Shown here: positions 1 to 8,396 of the stretch, piece after piece | How the letters are laid out: each line of letters begins with the position of its first letter | Position numbering within the stretch: position 1 is the stretch's first letter | Assembly (NCBI GenBank): GCA_947593515.1 | Contig: CANQDQ010000001.1 | Location: 1 to 64,000 of the forward strand | Reading direction: 5' to 3' | Length of the DNA: 64,000 nt | Source: an uncultured Bacteroidales bacterium | GTDB taxonomy: Bacteria > Bacteroidota > Bacteroidia > Bacteroidales > UBA11471 | Notes under the pieces: model-generated | Databases searched by the model: none | The model's input: only the letters and a program-made list of their open reading frames with translations | Told to the model about the DNA's origin: nothing | Position numbers and translations under genes: made by a program

Positions 1-79
1 TGAGGCAGGGCGGCACGTTAAAGATTATTATTCAGAAAATTTTCTTTTCATTCTATCGTCTTTTGCTGTAATATTCGTA

Positions 80-1852
80 CTATCGGGCAATAATCATCTT
101 CTTGCCGTTCACGATGTAGGCGCCGTTTTGTAACGTTTTGAGGTCGGCGGCATCATCGGTTTCGAGTACCGGCACACCTTGCAGGTTATACACCGCTATA
201 TGTTCGGCTTCTGCCTGCGTTTCCGTTACTGCCGACGGGTCATCGGAATCATCGGGTCCATTGGGTTCGTTCGGTATATCAAGCTCTTCTATCGATAGTA
301 TTTTGAACTTTTTCCACCCTTCGGCATTTTTATATTTTTCTACCGATTCGTCCGGTACGTAAAGCAAGACTTCTCCACAATCCACGTAGTTGAATGCAAA
401 GTCTGCCCCTTCGCCCTCGCCTGTCCCTATTCCAATCGGTTCGGGGTTATAGGCTACTACCGATCCCAAGCTCCTGCATCCGCAAAAAGCTTCTCCTCCA
501 ATAGTGCCAACGCTTGCCGGTAGCGTTATCTCTCGCAAAGCGCAATAGCAAAAAGCCCGGCTGCCGATAACGGTAACGCCATCGGGTATCGTTATCGATG
601 TCAAGTTCCTACACCAGTAAAAAGCATCGTCGCCGATATAGGTAACGCTCGCCGGTATCGTTATCGATGTCAAGCTCGTGCATCCGGAAAAAGTACCTCC
701 GCTAATAGCCCCAACTCCATCGGGTATCGTTATCGTTGTCAAGCTCGTGCATCCGGAAAAAGCCCAGTCGCCGATATAGGTAACTCCCGATGGTATCGTT
801 ATTTCTTGCAATTTTTTGCATCCATCAAAAGCGCCGGCGCTAATACCGGTAACGGTTTCGGGTAGGGTTACCTCCGTCAAATCCGTACCGGAAAATGCAT
901 ACCAACCGATAAAGGTAACGCCGGAGGGTATCGTTATCCGACTCAATCTCTCGCAACCGGAAAATGCACTGCTTCCGATAGTCGTAACGCTCTTGCCTAT
1001 CGTTACCGTTGTCAATGCCCTGCATTCGTAAAAAAGATAGTCGGAAATCTGTTTGACTTTATCTCCGATATGCACCGATGTCAAGCTCGTGCAATCGTAA
1101 AAAGTATTCTCGCCGAGAACGGTAATTCCATCGCCTATCGTTACCGTCGACAAATTCCTGCATCCGGAAAACACTTTGTCTCCGAGTGTCGTAACATTCG
1201 AGGGTATCGTTACCGCTGTCAAGCCCGTATGGGAAAATGCTCCGTCACCGATAGTCGTAACGCCATTTTCTATTGTTACCGACTTCAAGCCCGTATTGGC
1301 AAATGCACCATTGCCGATAGTTTGAACGCTCTTGCCTATCGTTACCGACTTCAAGCCCGTATTGGCAAATGCATCATTGCCGATAGTCGTAACACTCGCC
1401 GGTATCGTTATCTGACTCAATCTCTCGCAACCGGAAAAAGCACTGTTTCCGATAGTCGTAACACTCGCCGGTATCGTTATCTGACTCAATCTCTCGCAAC
1501 CGGAAAAAGCACTGTTTCCGATAGTCTGAACGCTCTTGCCTATCGTTACCGATGTCAAGTTCTTGAAATCGGGAAAAGCATATAAACCGATAGTGGTAAC
1601 CCCTTCCGTTATCGTTATCGAAGTAATTTTGTCCTTATACATCTCCCACAGCGTAATGCGATCCCACTTGTCGGGAAAATCTTTCATTGCACCTGTGCCG
1701 GAGATTGCGAGCACGCCGGTTTCGGTATTGAGCGTCCAAGTAACATTAGCGCCTTTGGCACCGCATTCGTCGGAATAGATTTTGGCTTGCACCGTTGCCG
1801 TCCCGCTCCACAAGAGCGCGGATACGACTAAAAACAGTAATCTCTTTTTCAT
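80..1852 (-). CDS. BspA-like leucine-rich repeat surface protein
   Basis: A 590-residue secreted protein. Residues 1-23 form a signal peptide (MKKRLLFLVVSALL then VQA). A short conserved module with GTGAMKDF precedes about 17 repeats of roughly 23 residues (about 75-490), each of the form TIPxxVTxIGxxAFxxC, the LRR_5/BspA type. An Asp/Pro-rich linker (about 525-540) leads to a C-terminal segment (VYNLQGVPV ... GAYIVNGKKM) that resembles the sorting or anchoring tails of Bacteroidales surface proteins. BspA proteins usually mediate adhesion to host proteins or co-aggregation; the ligand here is unknown. The gene stands alone, with its own promoter 32 bases upstream of the ATG. Its 5' end is duplicated upstream, and one repeat unit is perfectly duplicated at DNA level. 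Bases 1-79 beyond the stop show no clear terminator. Confidence 0.88.
   Translation of the reverse strand: MKKRLLFLVVSALLWSGTATVQAKIYSDECGAKGANVTWTLNTETGVLAISGTGAMKDFPDKWDRITLWEMYKDKITSITITEGVTTIGLYAFPDFKNLTSVTIGKSVQTIGNSAFSGCERLSQITIPASVTTIGNSAFSGCERLSQITIPASVTTIGNDAFANTGLKSVTIGKSVQTIGNGAFANTGLKSVTIENGVTTIGDGAFSHTGLTAVTIPSNVTTLGDKVFSGCRNLSTVTIGDGITVLGENTFYDCTSLTSVHIGDKVKQISDYLFYECRALTTVTIGKSVTTIGSSAFSGCERLSRITIPSGVTFIGWYAFSGTDLTEVTLPETVTGISAGAFDGCKKLQEITIPSGVTYIGDWAFSGCTSLTTITIPDGVGAISGGTFSGCTSLTSITIPASVTYIGDDAFYWCRNLTSITIPDGVTVIGSRAFCYCALREITLPASVGTIGGEAFCGCRSLGSVVAYNPEPIGIGTGEGEGADFAFNYVDCGEVLLYVPDESVEKYKNAEGWKKFKILSIEELDIPNEPNGPDDSDDPSAVTETQAEAEHIAVYNLQGVPVLETDDAADLKTLQNGAYIVNGKKMIIAR
1381..1518. 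repeat. Perfect 69-bp tandem duplication inside the BspA gene
   Basis: Bases 1381-1449 and 1450-1518 are identical. The unit is exactly 23 codons, one leucine-rich repeat (SAFSGCERLSQITIPASV), so the reading frame is kept. Other units of this gene differ at many synonymous and non-synonymous sites. This copy is therefore a recent slippage or unequal-crossover product, and repeat number may vary between strains. Confidence 0.93.
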
Positions 1853-1884
1853 AATCTATTTTGTTGGTTATTCAATTCTTTTCG

Positions 1885-1915
1885 CAAAATTAATCTGAAA
1901 ATACAAATTTACAAA
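1885..1915 (-). promoter_or_regulatory. Promoter of the BspA-like gene
   Basis: Read on the minus strand, TTTG (1915-1912) is followed by a 19-base spacer and TAATTTTG (1892-1885). This matches the Bacteroides vegetative consensus TTTG-N19-TAnnTTTG exactly. The ATG at 1852 lies 32 bases downstream of the -7 element. Confidence 0.7.
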
Positions 1916-2030
1916 ACTTTTTACTGAAAAATTTTACGTTCATTCGTTCGGAGGCGGATTGAGTCTGTATCGTTGCCGCTCCGTCCCGCAAGAGCGCGGA
2001 TACGACTAAAAACAGTAATCTCTTTTTCAT
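1890..2030 (-). pseudogene. Remnant 5' end of a duplicated BspA-like gene
   Basis: The 72 bases 1989-2060 are identical to 1811-1882, the leader and first codons of the neighbouring BspA-like gene, at an offset of 178. The copy keeps the ATG at 2030 and the first 14 codons (MKKRLLFLVVSALL), then diverges. Translation continues through a Lys/Phe-rich stretch to a stop at 1890, giving 46 residues with no leucine-rich repeats. I read it as the vestige of a tandem paralogue lost by deletion, or as a duplicated promoter-leader cassette. Whether the 46-residue peptide is made is unknown. Confidence 0.7.
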
Positions 2031-2062
2031 AATCTATTTTGTTGGTTATTCAATTCTTTTTG

Positions 2063-2093
2063 CAAAAATATTTTTATAAAATGAATTTTCAAA
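2063..2093 (-). promoter_or_regulatory. Second, duplicated promoter upstream of the BspA remnant
   Basis: TTTG (2093-2090), a 19-base spacer and TATTTTTG (2070-2063) match the Bacteroides consensus. The element lies exactly 178 bases from the BspA promoter and the same 32 bases from an ATG (2030). A transcript starting here would cross the remnant and could read on into the intact gene. Confidence 0.6.
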
Positions 2094-2146
2094 ACTTTCC
2101 GCTAAAAATTTTTGATTTTATTCGTGAAATACTTTCGGAACAACTG

Positions 2147-2181
2147 AAAAAACATCGCCCCGTCGCATGGACGGGACGATG
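2147..2181 (-). terminator. Rho-independent terminator of the metal-efflux operon
   Basis: On the minus strand a 12-bp stem (arms 2181-2170 and 2164-2153, one G-T type mismatch, 5-base loop) is followed directly by a run of six T. It lies about 70 bases downstream of the stop of the TolC-like gene. Confidence 0.8.
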
Positions 2182-2250
2182 AGAGGATTTCGGAAATTCC
2201 CGAGCGCCATTTCGAGAATGGTCGTATGGACTCAAATACGGCGCCGGCGG

Positions 2251-3429
2251 TCAAAGATTGAGGGCGTCGATTTCGGCAATGACGGTATGGAGCTCGTGCT
2301 CGGCGGCGATGAGCTGCTCCTCAACGGCGTAGAGGGCGCCCAGCTCGGTGAGGTATTCGTCCTCGTTGAGTGAACCCATGCGGTAGGCGTCGGCGATGTA
2401 GCGGCGCATCTCCTCCTGCCGGCGGGCAACGACGCGCAGACGCTCCACTGCCGGCAGCAATATTTCGTAGCGGGCGTAACGCTCGCGCAAGAGGGTTTCC
2501 ATGTCGGCGCGGCAGCTCTCCATGCTGCTGCGGGCGTAGTCGATTTGCGCCTTGCTGCTCTTGATTTGCCGGCGCCCGCTCCACAGGGGTATGGATATGC
2601 CGGCGATAAGACCGTTGAGTTTTTCATCGGCGGATTTTTCGAAGTGGTAGCCGACCTTGAATCCGGGCAGCGCCTCCGAACGGCTGACGCGCAAATCGGC
2701 TTCGGCAGCCTGCTGTTCGCAAAACAGGGCGGCGAGTTCGGGCGCGCGGGCGGCATACTCCTGCATCATCGCCTCCAACGGGGGCAGCGGCTCCTGCGCG
2801 GGAAAGAGCGTGTCGGGAAACTGCACGGGTTCGCCGCCGTTGAGACCGGCAAGGCGTTCTTCGGCGGTGCGCAGCTCCACCGTTTTCAGGTCGAGCGCGG
2901 TGCGCACATCTATCCACTCTGTTTCGGCGCGGTTTTTGTCGAGCACGGTCGCCTCGCCTTTTTCGCAGGCAAGGGCGAGGGCATCGAGCAGGCGGGCGGT
3001 ATGGTCGGTGCGCAGAGCGAGCAAACGGCGCTCCTGCCGCAGGGCGATGATGTCGAGGCAGAGTTTTTTGCCGTCGAGCAGAAGCGACTGGCGGGCGGCA
3101 TTGTATTCGTGCCCCCACTGCTGCTCCTTGATGCGGGCAGCCCGCCGGCGAGCGATGTATGCCGACGGAAAGTCGAATCCCTGTGTAACGTTGATTTCCA
3201 ATACCTTGTCGGGGGAATGACGCGCCCACGAGCGTATGAGTTCGGCTTCGGGATTTTCGAGCGTATTTTCGCTGCGGACTTCGGCGCGGCGGGCGGCGAC
3301 AAGACTCTGCTGCGCCCGAAGCACCGGATTGTTGCGTTCGATGTCCGCAAGAACTTTTTCAATATTCTGGGCTTCCGACACCGACAAACCGGTGCACAGC
3401 AGCGCCACCATAAAAATTTTTTTATACAT
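2251..3429 (-). CDS. TolC-family outer membrane factor of a CzcCBA-type metal efflux system
   Basis: A 392-residue protein with a signal peptide (about 1-20, ending SEA) followed by two long Ala/Glu/Arg-rich helical halves (repeats around 25-200 and 220-390), as in CzcC/CusC-like outer membrane channels. The start overlaps the stop of the upstream RND gene by 8 bases (ATGTATAA), so the two are translationally coupled. It is the last gene of the operon before the terminator at 2147-2181. It should form the trimeric outer-membrane duct for the adjacent pump. Confidence 0.85.
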   Translation of the reverse strand: MYKKIFMVALLCTGLSVSEAQNIEKVLADIERNNPVLRAQQSLVAARRAEVRSENTLENPEAELIRSWARHSPDKVLEINVTQGFDFPSAYIARRRAARIKEQQWGHEYNAARQSLLLDGKKLCLDIIALRQERRLLALRTDHTARLLDALALACEKGEATVLDKNRAETEWIDVRTALDLKTVELRTAEERLAGLNGGEPVQFPDTLFPAQEPLPPLEAMMQEYAARAPELAALFCEQQAAEADLRVSRSEALPGFKVGYHFEKSADEKLNGLIAGISIPLWSGRRQIKSSKAQIDYARSSMESCRADMETLLRERYARYEILLPAVERLRVVARRQEEMRRYIADAYRMGSLNEDEYLTELGALYAVEEQLIAAEHELHTVIAEIDALNL

Positions 3430-6400
3430 GATTCTCTTTTTTGGTGTTCATCAACAGATAAACGGCAGGTATGACAAATCCGTTGAGCAGCGTGGAGCTG
3501 ACCAAGCCGCCCAAAATGACTTGCGCCATAGGACTTTGTATCTCGTTGCCGCTCTCGCTCCCACCCAGCGCCAAAGGTATCAACGCCAACGCCGACGTGA
3601 GCGATGTCATGAGTATGGGGTTGAGCCTGTCGAGCGACCCCACGACAATGCTTTCGTAGAGAGGACGCCCCTCGCGGCGCAGCTGTCCGTAGTGCGACAC
3701 GAGCAAAATGCCGTTGCGCACGGCTATGCCCAACAGCGAAATAAATCCGATGACAGCCGGTATGCTCACCACGCCAGAAGTGAGGGCTACCGCCACCACG
3801 CCGCCGATAAGGGCGAGCGGCAGGTTGAGCAGCACCACGCCGGCAAGCCCCGTGCTCCGAAACTCGCGGAACAGCAGGAGAAATATCACCAAAAGGGCGA
3901 AGAGGGTGGCGACCGTCAGCGTGCGGGCTGCCGAGCGGCGGCTCTCGAACTGCCCGCCGTACTCGATGTAATAGCCTTCGGGCAGCTCGACTTCGCGGGC
4001 AATGGCGTGCTGTATGCCGGCTACGGCGCCGCCGAGGTCGCCGCCGGTGATGTTTGCCGACACGACGATGCGGCGGCGCACGTTTTCGCGGTTTATCGTG
4101 TTCGGACCGGTGGTCGATACGACGCGGGCTACCTCTCCGAGCGCGACTTTTCCTCCCGTTCCCGTGTCGATGGGCAGGTCTTTTATTTCGTCGATAGTGA
4201 GGTGCCGGCTGTCGCCCGCTTTCAGCGTAAGCGCGACTGCCACGCCGTCTTCGTAAATCTGCGAAACGGTTTCGCCTTCCAATGCGGTTTTCACCCAACG
4301 GGCAAAGTCGGGCAGCGTGATGCCGTAGCGCGCCAGCATTTCACGGCGGGGAACGATTTGCAGCTGCGCCCGCTCCACCTGCTGCTCCACGCGAATGTCG
4401 GTGATGCCCTCGACACCGCCCATCGCCCGCTTGATTTGCTGTCCGAGCGCATACATACGGTTGAGGTCTTCGCCGAACAGTTTGACGGCGATATTCGCCT
4501 GCGTGCCCGAGAGCATGGCGTCGATGCGGTGCGAGACGGGCTGTCCTATCTCCACGTCGATGCCTTTTATAGCGGCGAGGCGGCTGCGCACGTCCGCCAA
4601 AAATTCTTCGCGGCTGCGGTCGGCGAGCACGAAAGGCGCTTCGAGCTCCGACGAATTGACGCCGAGCGCGTGTTCGTCGAGCTCGGCACGACCGGTCTTG
4701 CGGGCGACGGTTTCGATTTCGGGGACTTCGAGCAAAACGTTTTCGACCAACCGTCCGATTTTGTCGGACTCATCGAGCGAAATACCGGGCAGCGTGCTGA
4801 TATTGACGGTAAGCGAGCCTTCATTAAACGGAGGCAGGAAGCTGCTACCCAGCGTCGTGTAGAGCGCCAGCGCAGCCGCTGCCAATACTACGGCGCCGCC
4901 GATGACGACACGCGGACGGCGCAGCGCACCCTGCAACGCACGCCGGTAAATGCGTTTGAAGAAACGGGCGGTAACCGACTCGCTGCGGTGCCGCTGCAAA
5001 ACAGTGTCGGAAGTGAGCAGGCAGCTGCACAGCACGGGCGTAAGCGTTACCGCCACGACCATGGAGGCGAAAAGCGACACGATGAACGAAATGCCTAACG
5101 GTCGCAGCATACGACCTTCCATGCCGTCGAGGAAAAAGAGCGGAATGAATGCGGCTATGGTGATGAGCGTGGCATTGACGATAGAGGCGCGTATCTCGCG
5201 CGAAGCGTCATACACGACCCGCAGGGCGGGCTGCCGTTCGACCGGCGGAAGCGCATAATTTTCGCGCAAGCGTTTATAGACGTTTTCGACGTCGATGATG
5301 GCATCATCGACCAGCGACCCGATGGCGATTGCCATACCGCCCAAACTCATGGTATTGAGCGTGAAGCCCAACCCGTTGAGCGCGAGCACGGCAACCAGCA
5401 GCGAGAGCGGCAGGGCGATAAGCGAAATGAGCGTTACCCGCCCGTTCATCAAAAAGAAAAAGAGTATGACGACGACGAACAACGCCCCCTCCCACAGCGA
5501 ACGCCCGATGTTGTGTATCGCGCTTTCGATGAATCGGGACTGACGGAAAATGTCGGTGGAGATATGCACGTCGGGCAGGGTGCGGCGCAGGGTCTCGACC
5601 GTGCGGTCGAGCTGCTCGGTGAGTTCGAGCGTGTTGGTATCGGGCTGCTTGATAACGGTGATGAGTACGGCAGGCACGCCCCGCTCCGAAGCGACGCCGA
5701 GCTGCGGCGAGCGGCTGCCGACCACCACGTCGGCAATGTCGCCTATCGTAACGGGGGTACCGTCGGGGGCGAGCTTCACCACGCCGGCAGCCAGCAGGGC
5801 GGTGTCGCGCACCGCCAGCATACCGCGCACGACGTATTCGTTCCCGTATTCATAGAGCACGCCGCCCGAGGCGTTGATGTTCATGTCGCGCACGGCGGCT
5901 TCCACTTCGGCGAGCGTTACGCCGTAATGCCCCATGCGTCGGGGTGCAAGACGTATCTGATACTCCTTGATGTCGCCGCCGATGACCGTAACCTGCGCCA
6001 CGCCCGCCGTAGAGAGCAGACGGGGACGGACGGTGCGGTCGGCAACGCTGCGCAGCTCCTGCAACGAGCGGCTGTCGGAGGTCAGACCGATAATCATCAT
6101 TTCGCCGAGTATCGACGACTGCGGCCCCAGCACCGGCTGTCCGGCCGTGGCAGGCAGCGACTCGCCGATAGCCGCCAATTTTTCGGAAACGATTTGACGC
6201 GCCTTATAGATGTCTGTTTTCCAATTGAATTCGACCCATACGACCGAAAAGCCGTTTGTCGATGAAGAGCGCACCCGACGCACGCCGGTGGCTCCGTTGA
6301 GAGCTGTTTCGATATGGAAGGTTACCGAGTTTTCGACCTCCTCCGTCGCCATACCGGGCGCCTCCGTCATGACCACCACCGTCGGAGCGTTGAGGTCGGG

Positions 6401-6517
6401 AAAGACGTCGATTTCCATCTGCCACGCCGTGTAGGCTCCCGCGCCGGCAAAGAGTATCGCCAAAACGATAATCAACAGCCGGTTGTGCAGCGAATAGTTT
6501 ATGATTTTGTCGAGCAT
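3422..6517 (-). CDS. CzcA/CusA-type heavy-metal RND efflux permease
   Basis: A 1031-residue inner-membrane pump of usual RND length: a first membrane helix near residues 10-30, a large periplasmic domain, six further helices, and the duplicate of this layout in the second half. The acidic membrane motif in helix 4 around residue 400 (LVDDAIIDVENV) matches the heavy-metal (HME) branch, where the Asp pair drives proton-coupled export. The substrate is inferred from the operon. The His-rich adaptor and His/Cys-rich leader protein suggest Zn, Co or Cd rather than Cu, but copper is not excluded. It lies 10 bases downstream of the adaptor gene. Confidence 0.9.
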   Translation of the reverse strand: MLDKIINYSLHNRLLIIVLAILFAGAGAYTAWQMEIDVFPDLNAPTVVVMTEAPGMATEEVENSVTFHIETALNGATGVRRVRSSSTNGFSVVWVEFNWKTDIYKARQIVSEKLAAIGESLPATAGQPVLGPQSSILGEMMIIGLTSDSRSLQELRSVADRTVRPRLLSTAGVAQVTVIGGDIKEYQIRLAPRRMGHYGVTLAEVEAAVRDMNINASGGVLYEYGNEYVVRGMLAVRDTALLAAGVVKLAPDGTPVTIGDIADVVVGSRSPQLGVASERGVPAVLITVIKQPDTNTLELTEQLDRTVETLRRTLPDVHISTDIFRQSRFIESAIHNIGRSLWEGALFVVVILFFFLMNGRVTLISLIALPLSLLVAVLALNGLGFTLNTMSLGGMAIAIGSLVDDAIIDVENVYKRLRENYALPPVERQPALRVVYDASREIRASIVNATLITIAAFIPLFFLDGMEGRMLRPLGISFIVSLFASMVVAVTLTPVLCSCLLTSDTVLQRHRSESVTARFFKRIYRRALQGALRRPRVVIGGAVVLAAAALALYTTLGSSFLPPFNEGSLTVNISTLPGISLDESDKIGRLVENVLLEVPEIETVARKTGRAELDEHALGVNSSELEAPFVLADRSREEFLADVRSRLAAIKGIDVEIGQPVSHRIDAMLSGTQANIAVKLFGEDLNRMYALGQQIKRAMGGVEGITDIRVEQQVERAQLQIVPRREMLARYGITLPDFARWVKTALEGETVSQIYEDGVAVALTLKAGDSRHLTIDEIKDLPIDTGTGGKVALGEVARVVSTTGPNTINRENVRRRIVVSANITGGDLGGAVAGIQHAIAREVELPEGYYIEYGGQFESRRSAARTLTVATLFALLVIFLLLFREFRSTGLAGVVLLNLPLALIGGVVAVALTSGVVSIPAVIGFISLLGIAVRNGILLVSHYGQLRREGRPLYESIVVGSLDRLNPILMTSLTSALALIPLALGGSESGNEIQSPMAQVILGGLVSSTLLNGFVIPAVYLLMNTKKENHV

Positions 6518-6527
6518 GGCGGTAGAA

Positions 6528-7661
6528 TTAATGGTTGTGCGAATGTCCGTGCGGTATCGCGCCCGATGCCGCAGCCATTTTCACCTGCACGGCGCCGCGC
6601 GTTACCACGCGTTCGCCCGCCTGCAAACCGCTCTCGACGACGACACTGCGCCCGTCGCTGCCGCCGAGTTTCACTTCGCGGCGGAGGTAACCCTCCTCGT
6701 CGAGCTGTATATATACGTAATAAAGCCCCTGCGACTCGGTTATGGCGTCGAGGGGCAGAACGATTTTGTCGCGGAGCGGCGCGCCGAGCAATACGACCTC
6801 GACGAATGCGCCCGAAACCAAATCGTCGGGATTGTCGAACTCGAAAATGACGGGTATCGTCGCCGCAGCCGCCGACTTGCCGACAGCCACAAGCGTGCCG
6901 TTCCATTCCGAAAGGCGGTAATTTTTTCCGCCGGCAACAGTGAAAGAGGCGTCGAGTTTTCCATGCAGACGGTCGCCGTAACGCTGCGGCACATCTACCG
7001 CCAGACGCATGCGCCGGCGGTCGGAAACGACGGCAAGCTCCGCTCCCGCCTCGACATATTCACCGCTTCGCACCGTCAAAGCGGTGATGCAGCCTGCCTG
7101 CGGCGACACGACGGAGATGCCGGCATCGTCGCCGGACATAAAGGGAGCATATTCGGCAGCGGCATTTTCGTATTCGGCGCGGGCAGCTTCACGCTCTTTC
7201 AGCGAAGCCACCTGCGCTTCGTTCAAAGCGGCAACGCGCTCGTATTCGGCACGAGCCTGTTCGTAACGGGCGCGAGCCTTGGCGGCAGCATCGCCGCCGG
7301 CAAACGATTTCGTATCGATATGGAAAAGCGTCTCCCCCGCCCTCACGACTGCTCCTTCGAGCCAGTCGCCGGCAAAAAGCACTTTCCCAGCGACAGGCGA
7401 TGCCACGACGGAGCGACCCGTCTGCGCCTCTTGCAGCGTACCGCTGCAAGCAATCGTTTCGTTGAAAGATTGCAGCCCGACCGTCGCCACAGCAAAATCG
7501 GTGCGGGCAGCCTGTTCGGCAGGGAATATTATTTCGTCGGTATGAGCCGCCGACGCTTCGTGCGCGTGTTCATTTTCATGTTCGTGTTCATCGTGCCGGT
7601 GCGCATCGCAGCCTCCCGCGCAGAGGGCAGCGACCACCGACAAATATATGATTCGTTTCAT
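6528..7661 (-). CDS. CzcB-type periplasmic adaptor lipoprotein with His-rich tails
   Basis: A 377-residue membrane fusion protein. I chose the ATG at 7661 over the upstream in-frame start at 7721 because it gives a lipoprotein leader (MKRIIYLSVVAALCAGGC), with lipidation expected at Cys18. Directly after the Cys comes a stretch with seven His residues mixed with Asp and Glu, and the C-terminus ends HGHSHNH, so both ends can bind metal. The middle holds the lipoyl-like and alpha-hairpin segments (about 75-200) and beta-barrel region usual for RND adaptors. It connects the permease to the outer-membrane channel encoded downstream and may pass metal to the pump. Confidence 0.87.
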   Translation of the reverse strand: MKRIIYLSVVAALCAGGCDAHRHDEHEHENEHAHEASAAHTDEIIFPAEQAARTDFAVATVGLQSFNETIACSGTLQEAQTGRSVVASPVAGKVLFAGDWLEGAVVRAGETLFHIDTKSFAGGDAAAKARARYEQARAEYERVAALNEAQVASLKEREAARAEYENAAAEYAPFMSGDDAGISVVSPQAGCITALTVRSGEYVEAGAELAVVSDRRRMRLAVDVPQRYGDRLHGKLDASFTVAGGKNYRLSEWNGTLVAVGKSAAAATIPVIFEFDNPDDLVSGAFVEVVLLGAPLRDKIVLPLDAITESQGLYYVYIQLDEEGYLRREVKLGGSDGRSVVVESGLQAGERVVTRGAVQVKMAAASGAIPHGHSHNH

Positions 7662-7745
7662 AGGGTATGTTTGAGTGGTAAATATATATATAAGGTGCGA
7701 CCGTCGAAAACGGCGCGACAAAAAAGCGGAGAAACAGGACTCTCC

Positions 7746-8183
7746 TTATACCCTACGAATGTCGCCGGCACGCACAGGGAATGCCGTTGCGATATATTCC
7801 ACACAAATATTTCGGAAAAAGTGATTTCTACTTTGTCGCCGGGAAAAGACCTCAGACACATACGGTTGCAAAATCCGCTCGACCGAAGGCAGCGAGAACA
7901 GCGCGGCAGGGGCGCTGCCCATATCGGTGAAATCGGGCACGGGCAGAAGGTCGCGATGCGACTCGGCGATGACGACTATCCGGTAGTCGCAAAGTCCACC
8001 GCCGTGGTCGCAGCAATCGTCGTCGCACGCATGGTCGTCATGTTCGTGCCCGACGCAATCCCATTTGAAACAGGGGAACACGTCGCCCGCATGGTGATGA
8101 TGCGGGAACAACACGATGCCTTGTGCCACAAAACACAAGAGACAAAGGATTTTCACCCACCGGTTCCGTCTCAAATTTTGCAT
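7746..8183 (-). CDS. Secreted or membrane-anchored His/Cys-rich protein leading the metal efflux operon
   Basis: A 145-residue protein starting at 8183 (MQNLRRNRWVKILCLLC). One N-terminal hydrophobic segment (about 10-27) is followed by HHHH and a dense cluster of His, Cys and Asp (about 30-65, including DDDCCD and GHEHDDH). The rest is unremarkable. Proteins like this often precede CzcCBA operons in Bacteroidota. Metal buffering or sensing in the periplasm is inferred from composition alone, and no enzyme motif is visible. It is first in the operon, 84 bases upstream of the adaptor. An in-frame start at 8312 exists but lies upstream of the promoter and lacks a signal sequence. Confidence 0.75.
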   Translation of the reverse strand: MQNLRRNRWVKILCLLCFVAQGIVLFPHHHHAGDVFPCFKWDCVGHEHDDHACDDDCCDHGGGLCDYRIVVIAESHRDLLPVPDFTDMGSAPAALFSLPSVERILQPYVSEVFSRRQSRNHFFRNICVEYIATAFPVRAGDIRRV

Positions 8184-8186
8184 ACG

Positions 8187-8218
8187 CAAATGTAGATTAT
8201 CCCTTTCGATTACGCAAA
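8187..8218 (-). promoter_or_regulatory. Promoter of the metal efflux operon, possibly giving a leaderless mRNA
   Basis: TTTG (8218-8215), a 20-base spacer and TACATTTG (8194-8187) match the Bacteroides consensus closely. Only three bases separate the -7 element from the ATG at 8183, so the expected start site is at or very near the initiation codon. Confidence 0.55.
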
Positions 8219-8345
8219 CGGAATAAGTTTTTTTGTGAAAATCTTTCTTGTTGCAACAGTAAAACATTCGGGCTTGTTTGCACGTTTTAAGGAAAATCCA
8301 CCGTATCGGCACGAAAGATATTAAGGAAATTTTCGATAATCAATC

Positions 8346-8377
8346 TTTATTCTCTTGAAAGATTTATCGTATCTTTG
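8346..8377 (+). promoter_or_regulatory. Promoter of the nqr operon
   Basis: TATCTTTG at 8370-8377 is a perfect -7 element, with TTTA 20 bases upstream (8346-8349) as an imperfect -33 element. It lies 19 bases before the nqrA ATG at 8397. The divergent metal-operon promoter is about 130 bases away. The space between (8219-8345) shows no gene. Confidence 0.6.
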
Positions 8378-8396
8378 TGCCCGAATTTGCAAATAT

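Larger units (their letters stand above)
1811..2133. repeat. 178-bp-period tandem duplication of promoter, leader and signal-peptide start
   Basis: Copy 1 is about 1811-1955 and copy 2 about 1989-2133. They are identical over 72 bases of coding start and leader, then aligned without gaps but diverged through the promoter region. The -33 and -7 elements stay at the same relative positions in both copies. Together with the terminator at 2147-2181 this accounts for the roughly 400 bases between the BspA gene and the efflux operon. Confidence 0.8.

Noticed and set aside
540-1600. Regularly spaced repeats suggestive of a CRISPR array
   Set aside because: The period is 69 bases and multiples of 23 codons, within an open reading frame encoding leucine-rich repeats. 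Units diverge gradually and there are no unique spacers.
2545-8195. Long plus-strand open frames (hundreds of codons) through the metal efflux operon
   Set aside because: They are antisense to clear RND, adaptor and TolC genes, have low-complexity His/Arg/Gln-rich composition, and come from the GC-rich third positions of the real genes.
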